A stretch of DNA of 64,000 bases from assembly GCA_019309545.1 (NCBI GenBank), contig JAFDGA010000009.1:1-64000 (forward strand), in the 5' to 3' direction. Both the position numbers and the translations under genes were made by a program. Shown in pieces: positions 18,291-27,660 of the stretch. The notes beneath the pieces were generated by a model that was not told the origin of the DNA, searched no databases, and was given only the letters and a program-made list of their open reading frames with translations. Source of the DNA: Deltaproteobacteria bacterium (GTDB lineage Bacteria; Desulfobacterota; Desulfobaccia; Desulfobaccales; Desulfobaccaceae). Numbering within the stretch: the stretch's first letter is position 1; each line of letters opens with the position of its first letter.

Positions 18291-19026
18291 CATCCTCACC
18301 TTGTTTCCCGAGTTTTTCGACTCGCCGCTGCAGCAGAGTATGTTAAAGCGGGCCCAGCACAAGGGGGTCGTCCACTTCCGGGTCATTAATCTGCGAGATT
18401 TTGCCCTGGATCGCCATCAGGTAACCGATGATCGACCCTTTGGGGGCGGACCCGGCATGGTGTTAAAAATCGAGCCACTGGCCCGGGCGATTAACTGGGT
18501 CCGGAAACAGGATGCCGTGGTGCAGGTTATTCTCCTCAGTCCCCAGGGGGCCTTGTTTAAACAGCCGCTGGCGGCAACTTTGGCCCGCCAGCAACATTTA
18601 CTTCTGGTCTGTGGCCACTATGAAGGGGTGGATGACCGGGTCCGCTATTATATTGACGAGGAAATCTCCATCGGGGACTATATTCTGACCGGGGGAGAGA
18701 TTCCCGCCTTGGCGGTGATCGATGCAGTGACCAGATTATTGCCGGGCAGTTTGGGTGATGCCGAGTCAGCCGCGGAGGAATCATTTCAGGACAGCCTGTT
18801 GGAATACCCCCATTATACCCGGCCGCAATTCTTTAACGGACATGCAGTGCCGGAAATTTTACTATCCGGCGATCACCAACGCATTTCTCGTTGGCGGCGA
18901 CAGGAGGCCTTACGGCGCACCTGGCAACGGCGGCCAGAATTACTAAAGACTGCTTCGCTTACCCCAGAAGACCAGCATTTCCTGGCCAAGTTGACCAGGG
19001 AGGCTGAAAGCGGGTCAGAAGAATAA
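18280..19026 (+). CDS. trmD: tRNA (guanine-N1)-methyltransferase TrmD
   Basis: Methylates G37 of tRNAs next to the anticodon using SAM, preventing frameshifts. It has 248 residues with the SPOUT knot motifs [22 protein letters not shown] and [11 protein letters not shown]. The start is GTG at 18280, which lies inside the rimM 3' end. rplS follows after 17 bases. Confidence 0.96.
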   Translation: MQIDILTLFPEFFDSPLQQSMLKRAQHKGVVHFRVINLRDFALDRHQVTDDRPFGGGPGMVLKIEPLARAINWVRKQDAVVQVILLSPQGALFKQPLAATLARQQHLLLVCGHYEGVDDRVRYYIDEEISIGDYILTGGEIPALAVIDAVTRLLPGSLGDAESAAEESFQDSLLEYPHYTRPQFFNGHAVPEILLSGDHQRISRWRRQEALRRTWQRRPELLKTASLTPEDQHFLAKLTREAESGSEE

Positions 19027-19043
19027 CTAGGAACGAGGAAAAC

Positions 19044-19391
19044 ATGGAACGGATTGATCTCCTGGAAAAGGAGCAGATGCGAGCGGACCTGCCCGACTTT
19101 CGCCCCGGTGATACCGTCGAGGTGCATGTCCGGATCGTCGAAGGCGATAAGGAACGCATCCAGGTATTCAAAGGGATGGTGCTCCGCAAACGCGGTCGCA
19201 ATACCGGGGCCAGTTTTACGGTACGCAAAATTTCCTATGGCGTAGGTGTAGAGCGCACCTTCCCGTTGCATTCGCCCAGTATCGATCATATTAAAGTGAT
19301 CAGTCGGGGCCGGGTCCGGCGGGGACGGCTTTATTACTTCCGGGATCGTTATGGCAAGGCCGCCCGGGTCAAGGAGAAGCGAGTCAGTTAA
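19044..19391 (+). CDS. rplS: 50S ribosomal protein L19
   Basis: A 115-residue L19 with the family core [26 protein letters not shown] and the basic end [22 protein letters not shown]. It is located between trmD and rnhB and starts 17 bases after trmD with GAGGAA upstream. Confidence 0.96.
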   Translation: MERIDLLEKEQMRADLPDFRPGDTVEVHVRIVEGDKERIQVFKGMVLRKRGRNTGASFTVRKISYGVGVERTFPLHSPSIDHIKVISRGRVRRGRLYYFRDRYGKAARVKEKRVS

Positions 19392-19393
19392 GC

Positions 19394-20068
19394 GTGGAGC
19401 GGCAAGGGGAAGCAGGCAGCCCGGTGGACCAGCGGCCTTTACTTGATCATGCCGTCGACGATCCGGAATCGTGGTTCCGGGCTCAGGGTCTGACCCTGTT
19501 GGCCGGAGTAGATGAAGTCGGGCGGGGACCGCTGGCCGGGCCAGTAGTAGCCGCCGCGGTTATCCTGCCGCAACGCACCCATCTTGAGGGGCTAACTGAT
19601 TCCAAACGTTTGAGTCCGTCCCAGAGGGAGGTCTTTGACCAGCAGATCAAAACCCAGGCCTTGGCCTATGCCATCCAGGCCGTCGAAGTTCAGGAGATTG
19701 ACCGCCAAGGAATTCTGACTGCCTCCCTGCTGGCCATGAGCCAAGCGGTGCAGGCCCTGCCCAGGGAGCCGGAAATGGTGCTGATTGACGGCCCCTGGCG
19801 CTTGCCTCTAACCTATCCGCAACAACCGGTGGTCCGGGGTGATGCCCGGTGTTTATCGATCGCCGCGGCCTCGGTGTTGGCCAAGGTCTTTCGGGATCGG
19901 CAAATGATCGCTTACCACCGCAGTTATCCCCAATATAACTTCGCCCGCCATAAAGGCTATGGCACCGCCGAACATCGGGAGGCGATCCGCCGTTGGGGCC
20001 CTTGTGCATTGCATCGACGCACCTTTCGGGGAGTGCGGGAATGGTTGGAGCACCATTATGACCCCTAG
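19394..20068 (+). CDS. rnhB: Ribonuclease HII
   Basis: Cuts the RNA strand of RNA-DNA hybrids and removes single ribonucleotides. It has 224 residues. The catalytic D-E pair is in GVDEVGRGPLAGP, a third acidic residue in VLIDGP, and the C-terminal HKGYGTAEH stretch matches the family. The start is GTG at 19394, 2 bases after the rplS stop. The first 35 residues are an extension before the RNase H core, so a later start is possible. The end overlaps yraN by 11 bases. Confidence 0.93.
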   Translation: MERQGEAGSPVDQRPLLDHAVDDPESWFRAQGLTLLAGVDEVGRGPLAGPVVAAAVILPQRTHLEGLTDSKRLSPSQREVFDQQIKTQALAYAIQAVEVQEIDRQGILTASLLAMSQAVQALPREPEMVLIDGPWRLPLTYPQQPVVRGDARCLSIAAASVLAKVFRDRQMIAYHRSYPQYNFARHKGYGTAEHREAIRRWGPCALHRRTFRGVREWLEHHYDP

Positions 20069-20420
20069 CCGCCGTATCCTGGGCCAGGCCGGAGAAGAAC
20101 TGGCCGCAGCCACCTTAAAACGGCAGGGCTATAAAATCCTGGAACGCAATTATACCACTCCCCTGGGAGAGGTTGACCTCATTGCCCAACATCAGGGGGC
20201 CTTGGTATTTGTGGAGATCAAAACCCGAAAGAGTAAAACTTTTGGCAGTGCCCGGGAAGCCATCAGTAGCCGCAAGCAGGCGCGGTTGCATCGCTTGGCG
20301 CAATATTACCTAAAACACCGGCGTCTGACTCCCCGGCCCATGCGCTTCGACGTGGTGGCTATTTCAGTCCAGGGACAGGACATCAAGGTAGAGATTATCC
20401 CCTACGCCTTTGGGGGATAG
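20058..20420 (+). CDS. yraN: YraN family protein (UPF0102)
   Basis: A 120-residue protein with the nuclease-like core GEEL-AA, RNYTTPLGEVDLIAQ and VFVEIKTRK, giving E-D-ExK metal-site residues as in restriction-endonuclease-fold proteins. The function is not established; the family is often next to rnhB. ATG 20058 within the rnhB end fits the family length, while the open frame further upstream is rnhB read in another frame. Confidence 0.9.
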   Translation: MTPSRRILGQAGEELAAATLKRQGYKILERNYTTPLGEVDLIAQHQGALVFVEIKTRKSKTFGSAREAISSRKQARLHRLAQYYLKHRRLTPRPMRFDVVAISVQGQDIKVEIIPYAFGG

Positions 20421-20422
20421 CA

Positions 20423-21322
20423 ATGCGACGCACCCCGGACAAACCAGAAAAAATCAACTTACCGAAGGCGGGGGAACTGGAGACCCAGGGCTGTCTGTAT
20501 GTGGTCGCCACCCCCATCGGCAATCTAGAAGACATCACCTTGCGGGCCTTAAAAATTTTGAGCGCGGTGGATTTGATTGCGGCTGAAGACACCCGCCAGA
20601 CCCGGAAACTCTTGACGCATTATCAGATTGCCACGCCTCTGATCAGTTATCAGGCTCATAATCAAGCAACTCGGGGGCCGGAATTACTGCAACGCCTGCG
20701 GGAAGGACAGAATATCGCTCTGGTCAGTGATGCCGGTACTCCGGGATTTTCCGATCCGGGAGCGGCGCTGGTGGCTCAGGTCTCGGAGGCCGGTCTGAGC
20801 GCGGTGGCTATCCCGGGTCCGGCGGCCGGGATCGCCGCCCTGTCAATCTCCGGGTTTAAGGGCGACGTCAGTTTTATCGGGTTTTTGCCCCGCAAAGGCG
20901 GGAAGCGGCGGGAATTTTTATCAAGTCTGGCTCAAGAAGAGAGGATCTTGATTTTTTACGAATCCCCTCGGCGACTGGCGGCCACCCTTGCCGAACTTAA
21001 CGAAATCATGGGTGACCGCCAGATTTTAGTGGCCCGTGAATTGACTAAATATTATGAGCAATGTTGGCGGGGACCTATTGCCGAGGTCCTGTCCCAGATT
21101 GCCGGGCAGGAGATTAAGGGCGAGTGCACTCTGGTGCTCTCGCGGCCAACGGGGGAAGCTCCCCAAGGTCACGATCTGGTTGATTACTTGCTGGCTGCGG
21201 CCCAGGACTCCCAGGACCGCGGACGAACCCTCGCTTCCCGGGTGGCTCGGGAATTGGGTCTGCCCCGCCGTCTGGTATATCAGACCTATCTGGATTTAAA
21301 GGCCCAGAAGCGCCTGGCCTGA
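20423..21322 (+). CDS. rsmI: 16S rRNA (cytidine(1402)-2'-O)-methyltransferase RsmI
   Basis: Adds the 2'-O-methyl to C1402 in the ribosomal decoding centre. It has 299 residues. The tetrapyrrole-methylase fold motifs VVATPIGNLEDITLRAL, AAEDTRQTRKLL, LVSDAGTPGFSDPG and FYESPRRL are all present, with an HTH-like C-terminal tail. It starts 2 bases after yraN, often its partner in other bacteria. Confidence 0.95.
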   Translation: MRRTPDKPEKINLPKAGELETQGCLYVVATPIGNLEDITLRALKILSAVDLIAAEDTRQTRKLLTHYQIATPLISYQAHNQATRGPELLQRLREGQNIALVSDAGTPGFSDPGAALVAQVSEAGLSAVAIPGPAAGIAALSISGFKGDVSFIGFLPRKGGKRREFLSSLAQEERILIFYESPRRLAATLAELNEIMGDRQILVARELTKYYEQCWRGPIAEVLSQIAGQEIKGECTLVLSRPTGEAPQGHDLVDYLLAAAQDSQDRGRTLASRVARELGLPRRLVYQTYLDLKAQKRLA

Positions 21323-21394
21323 CCGGTGAGGATTGAGGTCCCCGGCATCTGGCTGATGATACCCAGCAACCGGATAAAATTGGAATATGGCGGG

Positions 21395-21700
21395 ATGGTA
21401 TCTGTAACGTCTGATCTGGATTTGGAACGCCCCCATTACCAGGGCAAATTACTAGTATGTAACCGATTGGGGTTGCATGCTCGGGCGGCGGCCCAGATTG
21501 CCGCCTTGGCTCAGAAGCATCAGGCTGAAATTATATTGGAAAACAATGGCCTTATGGCAAACGCCCGAAACATTCTAGAAATTCTCAGCCTGGGTTGCAC
21601 CCCGGGGACGACGGTGGAGGTCCGGGTCCAGGGGCCGGAGGCCAGCCAGGCCCTGCAGGCCCTGCAGGAATTATTTCGACTACGGTTTGGAGAACCTTGA
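21395..21700 (+). CDS. ptsH: HPr-like phosphocarrier protein
   Basis: HPr carries phosphate from enzyme I to PTS components. The active-site histidine is in NRLGLHARAA (H28 with this start), in a core of about 85 residues. The regulatory serine position reads NARNILEIL, so Ser46 of Gram-positive HPr is replaced by Asn, and the usual HARPA proline is Ala. The start is uncertain: GTG 21326, ATG 21357 and ATG 21395 are all in frame, and 21395 best fits family size. The last codon overlaps the ptsI start (TGATG). Confidence 0.85.
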   Translation: MVSVTSDLDLERPHYQGKLLVCNRLGLHARAAAQIAALAQKHQAEIILENNGLMANARNILEILSLGCTPGTTVEVRVQGPEASQALQALQELFRLRFGEP

Positions 21701-23499
21701 TGGTCCAGGAAGTCTGGCCCCAAAATAAAATTTTAAAGGGCATTGCCGCTTCTCCCGGGATCATTATCGCACCAGCACATGTCCTGGCTGACCGCAAAAG
21801 GATTCAGATTTTTTACCGTTATCTAAGCTCTCCCCAGCAAGGCGCGCAAGAACAGGAACGCTTTCGGCAAGCCATTGCCCTGACCCAGCAGGAATTGATC
21901 CAGAGCAAGGAGGCCATTCCAGAGGATTTTCGGGAACATGCTTACATCCTGGACACCCATCTGTTAATTCTCCAGGATCGCCTGCTGTTGGATGAGACTC
22001 TCAGGCTCATTCAGCAGGAGAAGATAAATGCCGAATGGGCGGTAAAACAAGCGGTCAAAAAGGCTCAGGCACTCTTCGAACAGATCGCAGATCCATATAT
22101 CCGCAGCCGGGTCCAAGACATTGAAGATGTCAGCGAACGTATCCTGCGCCATCTTACCGGCACTAATTCCTCCAGTTTCACCAACTTCAAGGAGCCGGTG
22201 ATTATTGTCGCCCAGAACCTGTCGCCGGTCGATACCACCCAGATGTCGGTCGATCAGGTTCAGGGTTTCATCACGGAAATGGGCGGCAAGACTGCCCATA
22301 CCGCGATCATGGCCCAGTGCCTGCGGATTCCCGCCGTCGTAGGGGTAGAAAACGCCACCCGGGAGATCGATACCGGTTATACACTGATTCTTGACGGCTT
22401 GACCGGCACGGTCATCGTCAATCCGGATACTTCAATGATGGCCATCTATCTGGATCGTAAAAAGAAATTCGAAAACTTCAAAGCGGAAGTAAATCGAGCC
22501 AGTTTTCGGCCGGCGGTCACCCTCGATGATTATCCGACCCGGATCATGGCCAACATTGAATTTCAGGATGAACTGGATCTGGTCTTGGATTACGGGGCCG
22601 ACGGTGTCGGCCTGTATCGCACTGAATTTCTCTATCTGAGACAGCACCACCTGCCCACCGAAGAGGAGTTATTCGAAGACTATAAGACCGTGGCCCACAT
22701 TATGAAGCCTAAGCCGGTGACCATCCGCACCCTGGATATTGGCGGTGACAAGTTTGCCTCCTACTCGGATTATGTCCAGGAGATGAACCCGGCCCTGGGG
22801 TTGCGGGCGATCCGCTTCTGTCTGAAAGAACACCAGATTTTTCGGTCCCAGTTGCGGGCCATTCTGCGAGCTTCGGCCTTTGGCTCGGTCCGGATTATGT
22901 TTCCCCTGATTTCCGGAGTTCAGGAGGTAGTGGCGGCCCGGCGGATGTTGGAGGATATCAAGGCCGAACTCCAACGGGAAAACTTACTCTTTGATCCTCA
23001 TATACCTGTGGGGGTCATGATTGAGGTCCCAGCCGCGGTTATGTTGGCCGATCTTTTGGCTCAGGAAGCTGATTTCTTCAGTATCGGCACCAATGATCTG
23101 ATCCAGTACGCCCTAGCCGTTGACCGGGGCAACAAATATGTGGCCGAGATGTACCAGCCGCTGCATCCCGCGGTCTTACGGATGGTCAAGCAGGTGGTCA
23201 ACGCGGCCCATGTTGCGGGCATCCCGGTGGCCATGTGCGGCGAAATGGCCGGTGACCCGTTCTATACCCCCATTCTGCTGGGTCTGGGGGTAGATGAACT
23301 ATCGATGAATGTCCCTTCGATCCCGGTAGTGAAAAGGATCGTTCGGATGGCCACCATGCAGGAAGCCCAGGAATTTGCCCACCAGGCCTTGCAATTGGGG
23401 TCGATAGAGGCCGTGTCTTCTTATGTGACTAATTTCATGGCCCGCCGTTTTCCCGAAGTCTTTATGTTTGGCCGCGAGTTAGTTAATAGCAATTATTAA
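21700..23499 (+). CDS. ptsI: Phosphoenolpyruvate-protein phosphotransferase (PTS enzyme I)
   Basis: Enzyme I autophosphorylates from PEP and passes phosphate to HPr. It has 599 residues. The active histidine is H200 in GGKTAHTAIMAQ, and the PEP-binding half carries GLYRTEFLYL, TLDIGGDK and the MCGEMAGDP cysteine loop. ATG 21700 is chosen because it overlaps the ptsH stop and has GGAGAA 5 bases upstream; longer frames run into ptsH. No sugar permease is seen in the window, so the pair may serve a regulatory PTS. Confidence 0.95.
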   Translation: MVQEVWPQNKILKGIAASPGIIIAPAHVLADRKRIQIFYRYLSSPQQGAQEQERFRQAIALTQQELIQSKEAIPEDFREHAYILDTHLLILQDRLLLDETLRLIQQEKINAEWAVKQAVKKAQALFEQIADPYIRSRVQDIEDVSERILRHLTGTNSSSFTNFKEPVIIVAQNLSPVDTTQMSVDQVQGFITEMGGKTAHTAIMAQCLRIPAVVGVENATREIDTGYTLILDGLTGTVIVNPDTSMMAIYLDRKKKFENFKAEVNRASFRPAVTLDDYPTRIMANIEFQDELDLVLDYGADGVGLYRTEFLYLRQHHLPTEEELFEDYKTVAHIMKPKPVTIRTLDIGGDKFASYSDYVQEMNPALGLRAIRFCLKEHQIFRSQLRAILRASAFGSVRIMFPLISGVQEVVAARRMLEDIKAELQRENLLFDPHIPVGVMIEVPAAVMLADLLAQEADFFSIGTNDLIQYALAVDRGNKYVAEMYQPLHPAVLRMVKQVVNAAHVAGIPVAMCGEMAGDPFYTPILLGLGVDELSMNVPSIPVVKRIVRMATMQEAQEFAHQALQLGSIEAVSSYVTNFMARRFPEVFMFGRELVNSNY

Positions 23500-23524
23500 T
23501 CAGGCCTCAAGGGATCAAGCCCAG

Positions 23525-23549
23525 AGGGGCGATCCACCGGGTCGCCCCT
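23525..23549. other. Hairpin after ptsI
   Basis: Perfect 8-bp arms AGGGGCGA/TCGCCCCT with a 9-base loop, 26 bases after ptsI. No T-run follows (GCCAGGAAAA), so it may protect the mRNA end rather than terminate. Confidence 0.45.
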
Positions 23550-23646
23550 GCCAGGAAAATTGCAGTGCGTTAAGCCAAAGCTTGGCCATCTCCAGCGGGC
23601 GGTTGGGATAAATTTTGGGGACCATGCTTAAGTTTTCAATATTATT

Positions 23647-24108
23647 ATGAGAAAAGAAGTCATTAAACTGATCTCTCAGAATCGCAAAGCCTACTTTGAT
23701 TACTACATCGATGATCTTTATGAGGCCGGATTAGTGCTGACCGGACCTGAGGTCAAATCGCTGCGGATGGGCAAAGTCAACATCGGCGACGCCTATGCCC
23801 GTATCCGCAAGGGCGAGGTCTATCTTTACAACGCCCATATCAGCCCTTATCCCTTTGCCCCTACTGAGCCGTATGATCCTACCCGCCCCCGCAAACTATT
23901 ATTGCATCGTCAAGAAATCAAACGTTTGATCGGCAAAACTGAAGAGCGGGGTTATACCCTGATCCCTTTAAAAATTTATTTCCGCGATCAGTATGTCAAA
24001 GTGGAAATCGGCCTGGCCCGGGGTAAAAAGAAATATGACAAACGCGAGACCATCCGCCGCCGGGATGAGGAACGGGAATTGCGGCGGCTGCGTAAAAAGG
24101 GCAACTAG
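23647..24108 (+). CDS. smpB: SsrA-binding protein SmpB
   Basis: Binds tmRNA and directs it to stalled ribosomes. It has 153 residues with the family start [12 protein letters not shown], the G(P)EVKSLR motif and the basic tail [20 protein letters not shown]. No ssrA gene was recognised nearby. Its stop TAG (24106-24108) is within the same CTAG that supplies the stop of the convergent truA. Confidence 0.96.
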   Translation: MRKEVIKLISQNRKAYFDYYIDDLYEAGLVLTGPEVKSLRMGKVNIGDAYARIRKGEVYLYNAHISPYPFAPTEPYDPTRPRKLLLHRQEIKRLIGKTEERGYTLIPLKIYFRDQYVKVEIGLARGKKKYDKRETIRRRDEERELRRLRKKGN

Positions 24109-24917
24109 CCCGGGGGAGGGGACGCGTTAATTTTTCGCAAAATCTCCTGATCGTAAATCACTTGTACCAGATATAACCCCTGGGCCGGGGCCGTGGGTCC
24201 GGCCCGACGGCGATCGCGGCTGGCCAGAATCTGACTCAGCTCTTCGGGCGGCCGTTTGCCGCGGCCGATCTCCACCAGGGTCCCCACCAGAGCCCGCACC
24301 ATCCCCCGCAAGAAGCCGTTAGCGGTTATACGGAATTTATACCAGTCTTCGGCTGCTTTTTCCCAGCTCGCTGCCCAGACCCGCCGCACCGGATTTTTAA
24401 TGTTGCTGCCACCGGCCTGGAACGCGGAAAAGTCATGTTCCCCAGGAAGCTCAACCATCGCCTGTTGAATGGCGGATGCTGCCAACGGCATCGGCACCCA
24501 CCAGCAATATCCCCGGTGTAGGGGGGAGCGCACCGCTCGATTTAACAGACGGTATTCGTAGGTCTTGGCCAGGGCCGCGTAGCGGGCATGAAATTCGGGA
24601 TCGACTTCCTGAACGGTCAGGACGGCGATATCAGGGGGGAGCATACTGTTAAGCCCGGCACCAAAGGCGGCCAGGGGCAACTGACTGGCAGTTTTGAAAT
24701 TGGCCACCTGACCCAGGGCGTGGACCCCGGCATCGGTGCGGCCGGAGCCGATCACCCGGATATCATCCCCGGTCAGACGCCCCAGGCAGGTTTCTAAAAC
24801 TTCCTGGATGGTCAGGGCATTTTTCTGGCGCTGCCAACCGTGATAGCGGCTGCCGTCGTATTCCAATACTAATTGGATATTACGGAGTGGGGGAGCAACA
24901 GACACGGGGTATAACAC
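24105..24917 (-). CDS. truA: tRNA pseudouridine(38-40) synthase TruA
   Basis: Makes pseudouridine at positions 38-40 of the anticodon arm. It has 270 residues, with [12 protein letters not shown] near the N-terminus and the catalytic aspartate in [14 protein letters not shown]. The downstream segments [14 protein letters not shown] and [11 protein letters not shown] are typical. It converges on smpB with a 4-base overlap. The 131-base gap upstream holds only a short stem (25009-25023). Confidence 0.95.
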   Translation of the reverse strand: MLYPVSVAPPLRNIQLVLEYDGSRYHGWQRQKNALTIQEVLETCLGRLTGDDIRVIGSGRTDAGVHALGQVANFKTASQLPLAAFGAGLNSMLPPDIAVLTVQEVDPEFHARYAALAKTYEYRLLNRAVRSPLHRGYCWWVPMPLAASAIQQAMVELPGEHDFSAFQAGGSNIKNPVRRVWAASWEKAAEDWYKFRITANGFLRGMVRALVGTLVEIGRGKRPPEELSQILASRDRRRAGPTAPAQGLYLVQVIYDQEILRKINASPPPG

Positions 24918-25048
24918 GGAGCATTTATTGATAAAGTATTATTTTTTAAATTCCTAAGTATTGTGTCCCGGATGAAATTTGTATAATTGATTTGCCCTGC
25001 CCCGATCTCCCATCAAGGGAGAGGGGAAAGCGAGTTTCCGGATAGAAG

Positions 25049-26335
25049 CTAGATGGTCTTCAAGCCCCCGGTCCAGGTTTCAAACACCGGAAAATCCGTC
25101 TCCTTTTCGCCGGCGTGATAAAAGAACAGGTAGGTCATGTTTTTCCAGCTGATAAAAGAATTATCACTTATGGCTTTGCGATGCCGGGCCCGCCAAGTGC
25201 CGGTGTTCAGGTAAACATGTTCGGCCCTCCCGGAGTTGCAGGGCACCGTGCGGAGGGGGACGGTCAGCGCCTCATGCGTGTGACCATAGACCACATAGCG
25301 GATACGCGAATCCAAGTGCAGGTATTCCTTGGGAGCAGCCTCCAACAGATCGTCGGTGATCAGATAATTTTTTGCTTCTACCAGCAGCGACGAAAGCTTT
25401 TCAGTGGAAAAAATCTTGAACTTCTCTAATAAATAAAGCAACGTCTGTATCCGGTCAGCTTCGTCAAAAGGGTTGGTCCACCTGTCATGGTCCCTATACC
25501 AGCCCTTGACGAAATCAAGGTCGTTGAACTCCCTGATGACCTCGTCCACCGTATCTTCGATGACCTCCTTGAGCCACCGCCGCTGCCGCACCTGATAGAG
25601 AAGCCAATCAATGACCGCGGACAGGGGTCTGACATTTTCAACCTCTTCAAAGTTTCTTCTTAAACTGAGCTTCTCCTGGGGAGTCAAGGGAAGGGTAGCC
25701 AGCCGGTCGGTAATTTTATAGGGCAGCTTGGCCACCAGTTCGGTGGTGATCGGGTCGCCGATCGGCACTCGCAGGTAATCCGGAGGAGTGTAAGATTCTC
25801 CCCCTTCATAGTTATATTTATCGAACTCATGGCCGTGGCGAGCAAAGACTCCGTAATTAACATCCTGAAAGGTGTGGGCGAAGGGCTGGACCGGATTATG
25901 GTTAAGACCCAGAAAATCGACAACTTTTGCTCTCAGACTGGGATACTTGTTGCACAACCGGTCATGGTTGCCTGGAATGTAAATCCTCAGCGGCTCCAAA
26001 GGCAGGCCAAAGCGGTCTTTCAGGCTGCCACTCAGCAGCGCATAGGTTTGCCGGTTTTCGGGATGATTCTGGATGGCCGCAAAGATGTCATTGGCGTGAG
26101 CCTCAGTCTCGTTTTCCTTTGTACCCCAAGGCCTTTCCGCAACCGGAAAATCAAACCATTTCTCGGTCCGGAGCAGATCGAAGATGTCACCTAAAAAGAC
26201 TAATTTGATTTCTTCGGTTCGGGGAGTGACACTGGCGGCTACATCCTGGAAGAAGTATCTGAAGGCGCGGCTGGGGACATTATGGTCCCCTGCGGTACCA
26301 TCCACTAAGTGTATGTCACTAATTAAGACTAGCAT
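25049..26335 (-). CDS. Calcineurin-like metallophosphoesterase, large form
   Basis: A 428-residue protein with the full set of metallophosphoesterase motifs in order: D-x-H (LISDIHLVDG, residues 4-13), GD (LGDIFD), GNHD (IPGNHDR), GHEF and the final GHTHEA, all with intact metal ligands. A helical insert of about 100 residues lies between the GHEF and GHTH motifs. GGAGG is 5-9 bases before the ATG. The substrate is unknown; family members hydrolyse UDP-diacylglucosamine, cyclic nucleotides or DNA ends, and the insert does not match LpxH, which is smaller. Confidence 0.85.
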   Translation of the reverse strand: MLVLISDIHLVDGTAGDHNVPSRAFRYFFQDVAASVTPRTEEIKLVFLGDIFDLLRTEKWFDFPVAERPWGTKENETEAHANDIFAAIQNHPENRQTYALLSGSLKDRFGLPLEPLRIYIPGNHDRLCNKYPSLRAKVVDFLGLNHNPVQPFAHTFQDVNYGVFARHGHEFDKYNYEGGESYTPPDYLRVPIGDPITTELVAKLPYKITDRLATLPLTPQEKLSLRRNFEEVENVRPLSAVIDWLLYQVRQRRWLKEVIEDTVDEVIREFNDLDFVKGWYRDHDRWTNPFDEADRIQTLLYLLEKFKIFSTEKLSSLLVEAKNYLITDDLLEAAPKEYLHLDSRIRYVVYGHTHEALTVPLRTVPCNSGRAEHVYLNTGTWRARHRKAISDNSFISWKNMTYLFFYHAGEKETDFPVFETWTGGLKTI

Positions 26336-26384
26336 GCTCGCCTCCGTTGAATCTTCTTAGTACGGAGAGGAATTGTTCTCGGGG

Positions 26385-26417
26385 CCCAATTGATTTATTT
26401 TGTGACCCGAGTATTAA
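26385..26417 (+). repeat. AT-rich intergenic repeat, copy 1
   Basis: Begins CCCAATTGATTTATTTT. Shares its first 17 bases with 27509-27541 except for one C/G change, and resembles 39262-39300. It lies in the 266-base gap between the metallophosphoesterase and the transglycosylase, which holds nothing else recognised. Confidence 0.45.
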
Positions 26418-26601
26418 CCCAGTCTGGCAAAACCAGGTACCACCGCGCCTGGCTCCATTTCCAGCTCCTGCCTTAGGCAGACGCCGATCGAAGATTACCC
26501 TTGATTTTTTGCTTGTTATGATTGGGATTTTTAGTCAGCTCGAATCAGAATTGGTAAATTATAAAACTTTTAGCCTGATGTACCTGTCACCGTTGCCCTG
26601 A

Positions 26602-27246
26602 TTAAGGTTGCTCCTGGTTATCTTGATCGTATTTCAAAAAATTGACACAAACATCCCGCACAAAGGCCTGAGTCTCCTTTATGGGGGGGACCTGTTGGGA
26701 TCTCCTGACCCGCTGCGGACCGGCATTGTAGGCCGCCAGCGCCAGGGGAAGATGGAAATTAAATTGATGCAATAACCTCCGCAAATAGCGGCTGCCGGCC
26801 AAAATGTTTTCCCGACTGTCATAGGGGTCTGAGACCTGTAAATCGGCAGCCGTTGCGGGCATCAGTTGCATCATTCCCATCGCCCCTTTGGGAGAAGTGG
26901 CAGCGGGATTAAAGTTCGATTCAACCCGAATCACCGCTTTGATCAAAGATGGCGGTAATTTATTCTGGCGACTGGCTTCTTTGATCAAGCGTTCCACTTC
27001 CTGGTGGGATAAGCGCCTAGACCGGCAGGGAGGCCGCCAGGTATAAATCCGGGCCGCCGGTTTAGAGTAATCAGGAGCAGAATCAACCCCCCGGGTGGAA
27101 AAGTAATAGTAGATCACCCCTTTTTTGCAGACCCGGATACATTTGGGAACCCCTGGTTTGGCACTTAGGGCTGGGACCTTCAGTCCCAGGATCAAACCTA
27201 TCAACAAAATCACCACCCTGATTAGATGATAATGGTTGGTAATCAT
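26602..27246 (-). CDS. Lytic transglycosylase (SLT domain), exported
   Basis: A 214-residue periplasmic peptidoglycan-cleaving enzyme. The N-terminal membrane segment (HLIRVVILLIGLILGL) is a signal peptide or anchor. The SLT domain (about residues 85-205) has catalytic Glu in AVIRVESNFNP, then SPKGAMGMMQLMPATA and LALAAYNAGP. A stretch with two cysteines and GVIYYYFSTRG precedes the domain. ATG 27246 is taken because it opens the signal peptide; GGAG is a rather distant 15 bases upstream. The frame extends further but reads as non-coding. Confidence 0.88.
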   Translation of the reverse strand: MITNHYHLIRVVILLIGLILGLKVPALSAKPGVPKCIRVCKKGVIYYYFSTRGVDSAPDYSKPAARIYTWRPPCRSRRLSHQEVERLIKEASRQNKLPPSLIKAVIRVESNFNPAATSPKGAMGMMQLMPATAADLQVSDPYDSRENILAGSRYLRRLLHQFNFHLPLALAAYNAGPQRVRRSQQVPPIKETQAFVRDVCVNFLKYDQDNQEQP

Positions 27247-27444
27247 CGAGTAAGAATATTCTCCGACCTGCCAATATTTGGCCTTAAGCAAGGAGCGCCG
27301 CCTTTTACTTCTTAGCCCGACTACACCTGTAGCAAATCCGCTTGGCCAGGTCAAGCTTAAACTATCCCATGAGGGGAGGACCAGGGCCCCCTGCCCTCCC
27401 TCAAGCTCCCCTCCAACTCCCCTTTTGGGGGTTGGGGAGTGGGT

Positions 27445-27490
27445 TTGGGAGAGGGGCTAGGGGTCTGCGACCCCTAGCCCCCTTTTCCCA
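27445..27490 (+). repeat. GC-rich inverted repeat, copy A
   Basis: The core is a perfect 12-bp hairpin, GGGGCTAGGGGT/ACCCCTAGCCCC, with loop CTGCG, flanked by TGGGA and TCCCA. It resembles segments at 43656-43723 and 49509-49548, so it is probably a dispersed intergenic element. Confidence 0.5.
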
Positions 27491-27508
27491 GAGCTGTTTT
27501 TTTCTACC

Positions 27509-27541
27509 CCCAATTCATTTATTTTATAACCTGCGTAATAA
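27509..27541 (+). repeat. AT-rich intergenic repeat, copy 2
   Basis: Begins CCCAATTCATTTATTTT and continues like copy 1 (26385) and copy 3 (39262). Confidence 0.45.
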
Positions 27542-27660
27542 GAATCGCAAAGAGCTTGACTAGCAGACCGGAAATCAGGTAGTCTACTGTTAAACAAGTT
27601 TAGCATAACATTTCCTGGCGTCATTCAGATTGATAAGTAGGGCAGATAAAATACCTCGGG

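Larger units (their letters stand above)
27247..27660. other. Gene-free divergent region with repeats
   Basis: 414 bases between the divergent transglycosylase and ModE-like genes. 27370-27484 is a pyrimidine-rich then purine-rich stretch folding into a long imperfect stem, followed by a near-perfect hairpin (27445-27490) and then an AT-rich repeat (27509-27541). No gene is seen. Confidence 0.5.

Noticed and set aside
21595-21699. Longer ptsI start within ptsH
   Set aside because: The overlap is with ptsH in another frame; the TGATG junction at 21700 is the usual coupling.
27445-27490. Copy A hairpin as a rho-independent terminator
   Set aside because: It lies between divergent genes, so no transcript needs ending there, and similar copies occur elsewhere.
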